From Hyunsoonleella aquatilis (GTDB lineage: Bacteria > Bacteroidota > Bacteroidia > Flavobacteriales > Flavobacteriaceae): a DNA stretch of 64,000 nucleotides. Location: the NCBI RefSeq assembly GCF_014270105.1, contig NZ_JACNMF010000003.1, positions 668,526-732,525 on the forward strand. Direction: 5' to 3'. Shown here piece after piece: positions 61,317-64,000 of this stretch. The notes beneath the pieces are model-generated. The model had not been told where the DNA came from, searched no databases, and saw only the letters and a list, made by a program, of their open reading frames with translations. The translations under genes were made by a program, and so were the position numbers. Position 1 is the first letter of the stretch; each line of letters opens with the position of its first letter.

Positions 61317-61909
61317 TAGTTTTCGATTAAATGCAATTTTTATCGTTAAAATGTTGCTTTTATCGATAAAATTCAATTTATTTGCTTCATAAATTTACGT
61401 TAAATTAACCAAAAACCTAAAGTTTTAAAATAAAACAAATGCTAACCACCAAGTTTAAAGCAAGTTATCATACTTCGTTCGACGAATTGCACATTACTTC
61501 GGTAATCGAAAAAATCAGTTCTTTTCGTCGATTATATTTGTGGTTTAACATTTTTTTTTGAAAAACATACAAGATATACGTCTATTTGTTTTACCTATAA
61601 ACCTAAAAATAATGACCCCAAATCAACTTTCACAGAACAAAATGGCTTCTACAGCCACTACTTTCCCTCTCAGTTTTTCCCTCAAAAGCTTAAAGTTTTT
61701 TGTTTTACCGAATCAGCGCTACAAGCTGTAGTTGCTGGATTTGTTGGTTTTGGCCATGAACAAACTAAATGTAGCATGAAAGGACAATTAACATATGTAA
61801 ACACATCATCGGTTATATGGATAAAAAAACTCGATGATCAACCTTATAATGCTAAATCGTTTAGTAACACATTTGAAAATAATATACATCACAATTTATT
61901 TTGTACGAT
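61317..61909. other. Long upstream region of the HYR adhesin gene
   Basis: 593 bases with no convincing gene. A -7 box (TATATTTG at 61533-61540) leaves a leader of about 365 bases. The leader contains short open frames, among them 61612-61731 (39 codons) and 61776-61913 (45 codons, its stop overlapping the adhesin ATG). An 14-bp palindrome TTTTATCGATAAAA lies at 61357-61370. A long leader suggests post-transcriptional control. Confidence 0.5.
61533..61540 (+). promoter_or_regulatory. -7 promoter box upstream of the HYR adhesin
   Basis: TATATTTG fits TAnnTTTG. The -33 element is unclear. Confidence 0.4.
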
Positions 61910-64000
61910 ATGAGAAATAAATACAATTTTTCTTCAACGGTTAAAAAAATAAGGGTTTTAGCTATTGCTCTTATTGCTGTATTACCCTGTGCGCTTAGCG
62001 CTCAAATTGGTGTACAGGAACCATCAGTTCAAACAGGAGTACAATTCTTTTGGTCGGATACCCAGGCGGTGAATACGGACCCTGCTACAATTGACAGAGT
62101 AGAAATAAATGGGGTGGACTATAATACATTCGTTGTCCCTTCCAGCTACCAATTAACCCGATTAGGGCCTCAAGGTCATGCCTTTAATAGGATTTTTGAA
62201 AATCAGGGGCCACCGCCAGACCATCCAACTTCAGCTGACCCGAATTGGGCCAATGACGCTCTCGATGCTTTTCAGGATAAGAATTTGAATCATTATTTCT
62301 CATCTAATAATAATGGGGATAGTTTTTGCAACGACTTTACCCAAACCGGAACTACAAATGCCCAACAACAAACTTTATTCTATAGCCCTGCAATCCCTTC
62401 CAACAGCGATGGGGTTTTGGCGGTTACTGAAAGAGGTGGTAACAACTGTTTCTATATTGAAGTTTGGGGAACACCTGTTGGAGGAGGCCCGGAACAAATC
62501 CTTGGAGATACTTTTGTAAGAAATAGCGGTAACTATACGGGGTGTACTTTTGGTGCGCCCAATGCTGGTTCGGACTATTGGAGATCAGGTCGGTGTAACG
62601 ACAATGGGCAGACTATAGGTATTGCGCTTTTCTTTTTAAACGAATTGGCTCCTACGGGTTCAAGTATTACAAGAATTGTGTTCACTGGTGCTACGTCTGA
62701 CCACGGTGATGGAAAGTTCTTCTTATTGCAGAAGTATGCAGTAGACCAACAGCTTATCGAATGTTTGGATGAAACTTACATGGGTGATTTGAATATTTTG
62801 AATAACGAACCAACTGGTTCTACATATTCTGTAGTTCCAGGAACAGAACCTAATCCTGTTACAGAAGGAACCCTTACGCTAAACTCTAATGGTACTTACA
62901 CTTTTGTGCCTGTATCTGGCTTTATTGGCGATGCTACATTTGATTATGAACTATGTTTACCTCCGCCTAACACTACGGTTTGTGATACCGGTAGCGTAAC
63001 ATTAATGTACGTGGCTTTACCCCCTGAGCCAACATTTGATATCGATTGTAGTCAAGGAAACAACAATCAAACCATAACAGTTTTAAGCCCATTAAATGTT
63101 ATTGGCACAAATCCAGACCAGTACGAGTACTCCATTGATGGTGGCTCAACTTGGCAATCGGGAGTTGATTTTACAGGATTAGGTCCAAACTCCTATAATT
63201 TAGTAGTCAGAGATACCTATACCAACAATTGTGAAAGAACCTCATCTACTAACCCCATAGTCTTAGAAAATGATGATGAAGACCCAACCATCACATGCCC
63301 TGCGGACGTAACCGTAAATGTTGATGCTGGTTTGTGTACAGCTTCAGGTGTAAACCTTGGAACACCTACAACATCCGATAATTGTGGTGTGGCTAGTGTA
63401 TCCAATGACGCCTCTGAGCCATTTGCTCTAGGAGAAACAACAGTAATCTGGACGGTTACTGATAGTGCTGGAAATACAGCTACTTGTGAGCAAAAAGTAA
63501 CTGTTGTGGATAACATTCCTCCAACAATCTCTTGTCCTGCAGATGCATCAAGAAATACAGATTCAGGAGTTTGCCAATATACAATTCAAGGTACGGAATT
63601 TGATCCTACGTCTAACGATAACTGTACAACTACCGTGACCAATGATTTGAACAATACCGCTACCGTTGCTGGTGAGATATTATCAGTTGGAGACACAACT
63701 ATTACTTGGACAGTTGACGATGGAAGCGGTAACACTGCCCAATGTTCAGTGACTATTACTGTTTCTGACAATGAGGCTCCTACAGCCATTTGCCAGGACA
63801 TCACCGTACAGCTCGACGCCAACGGGGACGCCTCCATCACGACGGCCGATATCGACAACGGGTCCAACGACGCCTGTGGCATACAGTCGCTGGCACTCGA
63901 CACCACGGCATTTACCTGTGCCAATGTGGGCGCTAATACCGTAACGCTGACCGTTACAGACAACAACAATAACGTATCCACATGTACCGCTACCGTTACG
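61910..64000 (+). CDS. Secreted HYR-repeat adhesin, 3' part missing
   Basis: About 697 residues before the window ends. Start MRNKYNFSSTVKK with a signal peptide to about 32 (ends PCALSAQ). Residues about 35-280 form a unique N-terminal region with several Cys (CNDFTQTG, CFYIEVWG), next a cadherin/Ig-like tandem-repeat region (LNSNGTYTFVPVSGFIGDA near 320-340). HYR domains follow: PTITCPADVTVNVDAGLC near 460, PTISCPADASRNTDSGVC near 538, and PTAICQDITVQLDANGD near 622. Each has the ITCPxDxxV opening and the D-NCG turn. Bacteroidota proteins of this build are large surface adhesins usually exported by type IX secretion, with a sorting domain at the missing C-terminus. Confidence 0.85.
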   Translation, partial: MRNKYNFSSTVKKIRVLAIALIAVLPCALSAQIGVQEPSVQTGVQFFWSDTQAVNTDPATIDRVEINGVDYNTFVVPSSYQLTRLGPQGHAFNRIFENQGPPPDHPTSADPNWANDALDAFQDKNLNHYFSSNNNGDSFCNDFTQTGTTNAQQQTLFYSPAIPSNSDGVLAVTERGGNNCFYIEVWGTPVGGGPEQILGDTFVRNSGNYTGCTFGAPNAGSDYWRSGRCNDNGQTIGIALFFLNELAPTGSSITRIVFTGATSDHGDGKFFLLQKYAVDQQLIECLDETYMGDLNILNNEPTGSTYSVVPGTEPNPVTEGTLTLNSNGTYTFVPVSGFIGDATFDYELCLPPPNTTVCDTGSVTLMYVALPPEPTFDIDCSQGNNNQTITVLSPLNVIGTNPDQYEYSIDGGSTWQSGVDFTGLGPNSYNLVVRDTYTNNCERTSSTNPIVLENDDEDPTITCPADVTVNVDAGLCTASGVNLGTPTTSDNCGVASVSNDASEPFALGETTVIWTVTDSAGNTATCEQKVTVVDNIPPTISCPADASRNTDSGVCQYTIQGTEFDPTSNDNCTTTVTNDLNNTATVAGEILSVGDTTITWTVDDGSGNTAQCSVTITVSDNEAPTAICQDITVQLDANGDASITTADIDNGSNDACGIQSLALDTTAFTCANVGANTVTLTVTDNNNNVSTCTATVT

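Noticed and set aside
61612..61731. 39-codon frame (MTPNQLSQNKMASTATTF...) in the adhesin leader
   Set aside because: No recognisable homology or ribosome-binding context; short frames of this size are expected by chance in a 590-base gap.
63217..63981. Minus-strand frames of 99 and 131 codons
   Set aside because: They are shadows of the HYR adhesin, caused by its repetitive Thr/Val/Ser codons.
1..64000. CRISPR arrays, tRNA, rRNA, prophage or insertion sequences
   Set aside because: I looked for regularly spaced repeats, tRNA-like ends, transposase or integrase motifs and phage structural genes, and saw none.

Overview
The window is a 64 kb piece of a Bacteroidota chromosome, most probably from a marine Flavobacteriaceae. 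Supporting signs are an AT-rich genome, promoter -7 boxes of the TAnnTTTG type, SusC/TonB-plug style modules, HYR-repeat surface proteins, TPR-membrane-HTH regulators, the ppk1-ppx-sixA arrangement, DUF3822-rsmD, and a gamma/tau DNA polymerase subunit without the zinc cysteines. No tRNA, rRNA, insertion sequence or CRISPR array is visible. The one structured RNA gene is rnpB (RNase P RNA) on the minus strand at 51231-51546. Both window edges cut genes: ettA at the left and a large HYR adhesin at the right.

Layout. 1-1069: ettA (truncated). 1159-4422: a minus-strand stress-type cluster (NADPH-FMN reductase, GNAT protein, MarR regulator, two pirins), with two near-identical 18-bp palindromes that look like MarR operators. 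4564-6687: lone acyl-CoA carboxyltransferase subunit and DoxX. 6726-13299: a VWA protein fused to a TonB-plug module, SppA, MutS2 lacking an Smr domain. 13300-15137: accessory region with hairpins, a decayed coding remnant and a two-gene DUF6934-like cassette between 15-bp inverted repeats. 15138-20773: a cholesterol-dependent-cytolysin-like surface lipoprotein divergent from two tandem 627-residue TPR-membrane-HTH regulators. The shared upstream region carries two pairs of GGACAA repeats at an 11-bp spacing.

20792-28939: DCC thiol oxidoreductase, a DUF4139 protein with an inserted plug module, a secreted protein, then a minus-strand four-gene operon (glutathione-synthetase-like ATP-grasp enzyme, rhodanese with an extra C-terminal domain, N-formylglutamate amidohydrolase-like enzyme, QEGLA/DUF1704 metallopeptidase) that looks like a small-peptide or thiol pathway. 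29130-36908: dicarboxylate/amino-acid symporter, thioesterase, aroC, an LpxH-like phosphoesterase and a large FAD/Fe-S D-lactate-dehydrogenase-like protein. 37043-41733: secreted proteins including a ThuA lipoprotein and a gluzincin/metzincin-type protease.

41901-47093: a minus-strand operon with a RecD-like helicase, DUF4126, KdsB, a HAD phosphatase, a KdnB-like alcohol dehydrogenase and an acyltransferase, suggesting lipopolysaccharide inner-core synthesis, perhaps with 8-amino-Kdo. 47224-56494: DUF3822-rsmD, secreted proteins, rnpB, dnaX, miaE. 56535-61316: glycosyltransferase and the polyphosphate cluster. 61910-64000: HYR adhesin whose last about 220 bases change abruptly to GC-rich sequence.

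Several dispersed repeats recur inside the window: a roughly 90-bp element (29016, 51594), an 18-bp palindrome (3133, 32794) and a roughly 60-bp element (14763, 53470). All functional names come from reading motifs by eye; no database search was possible.
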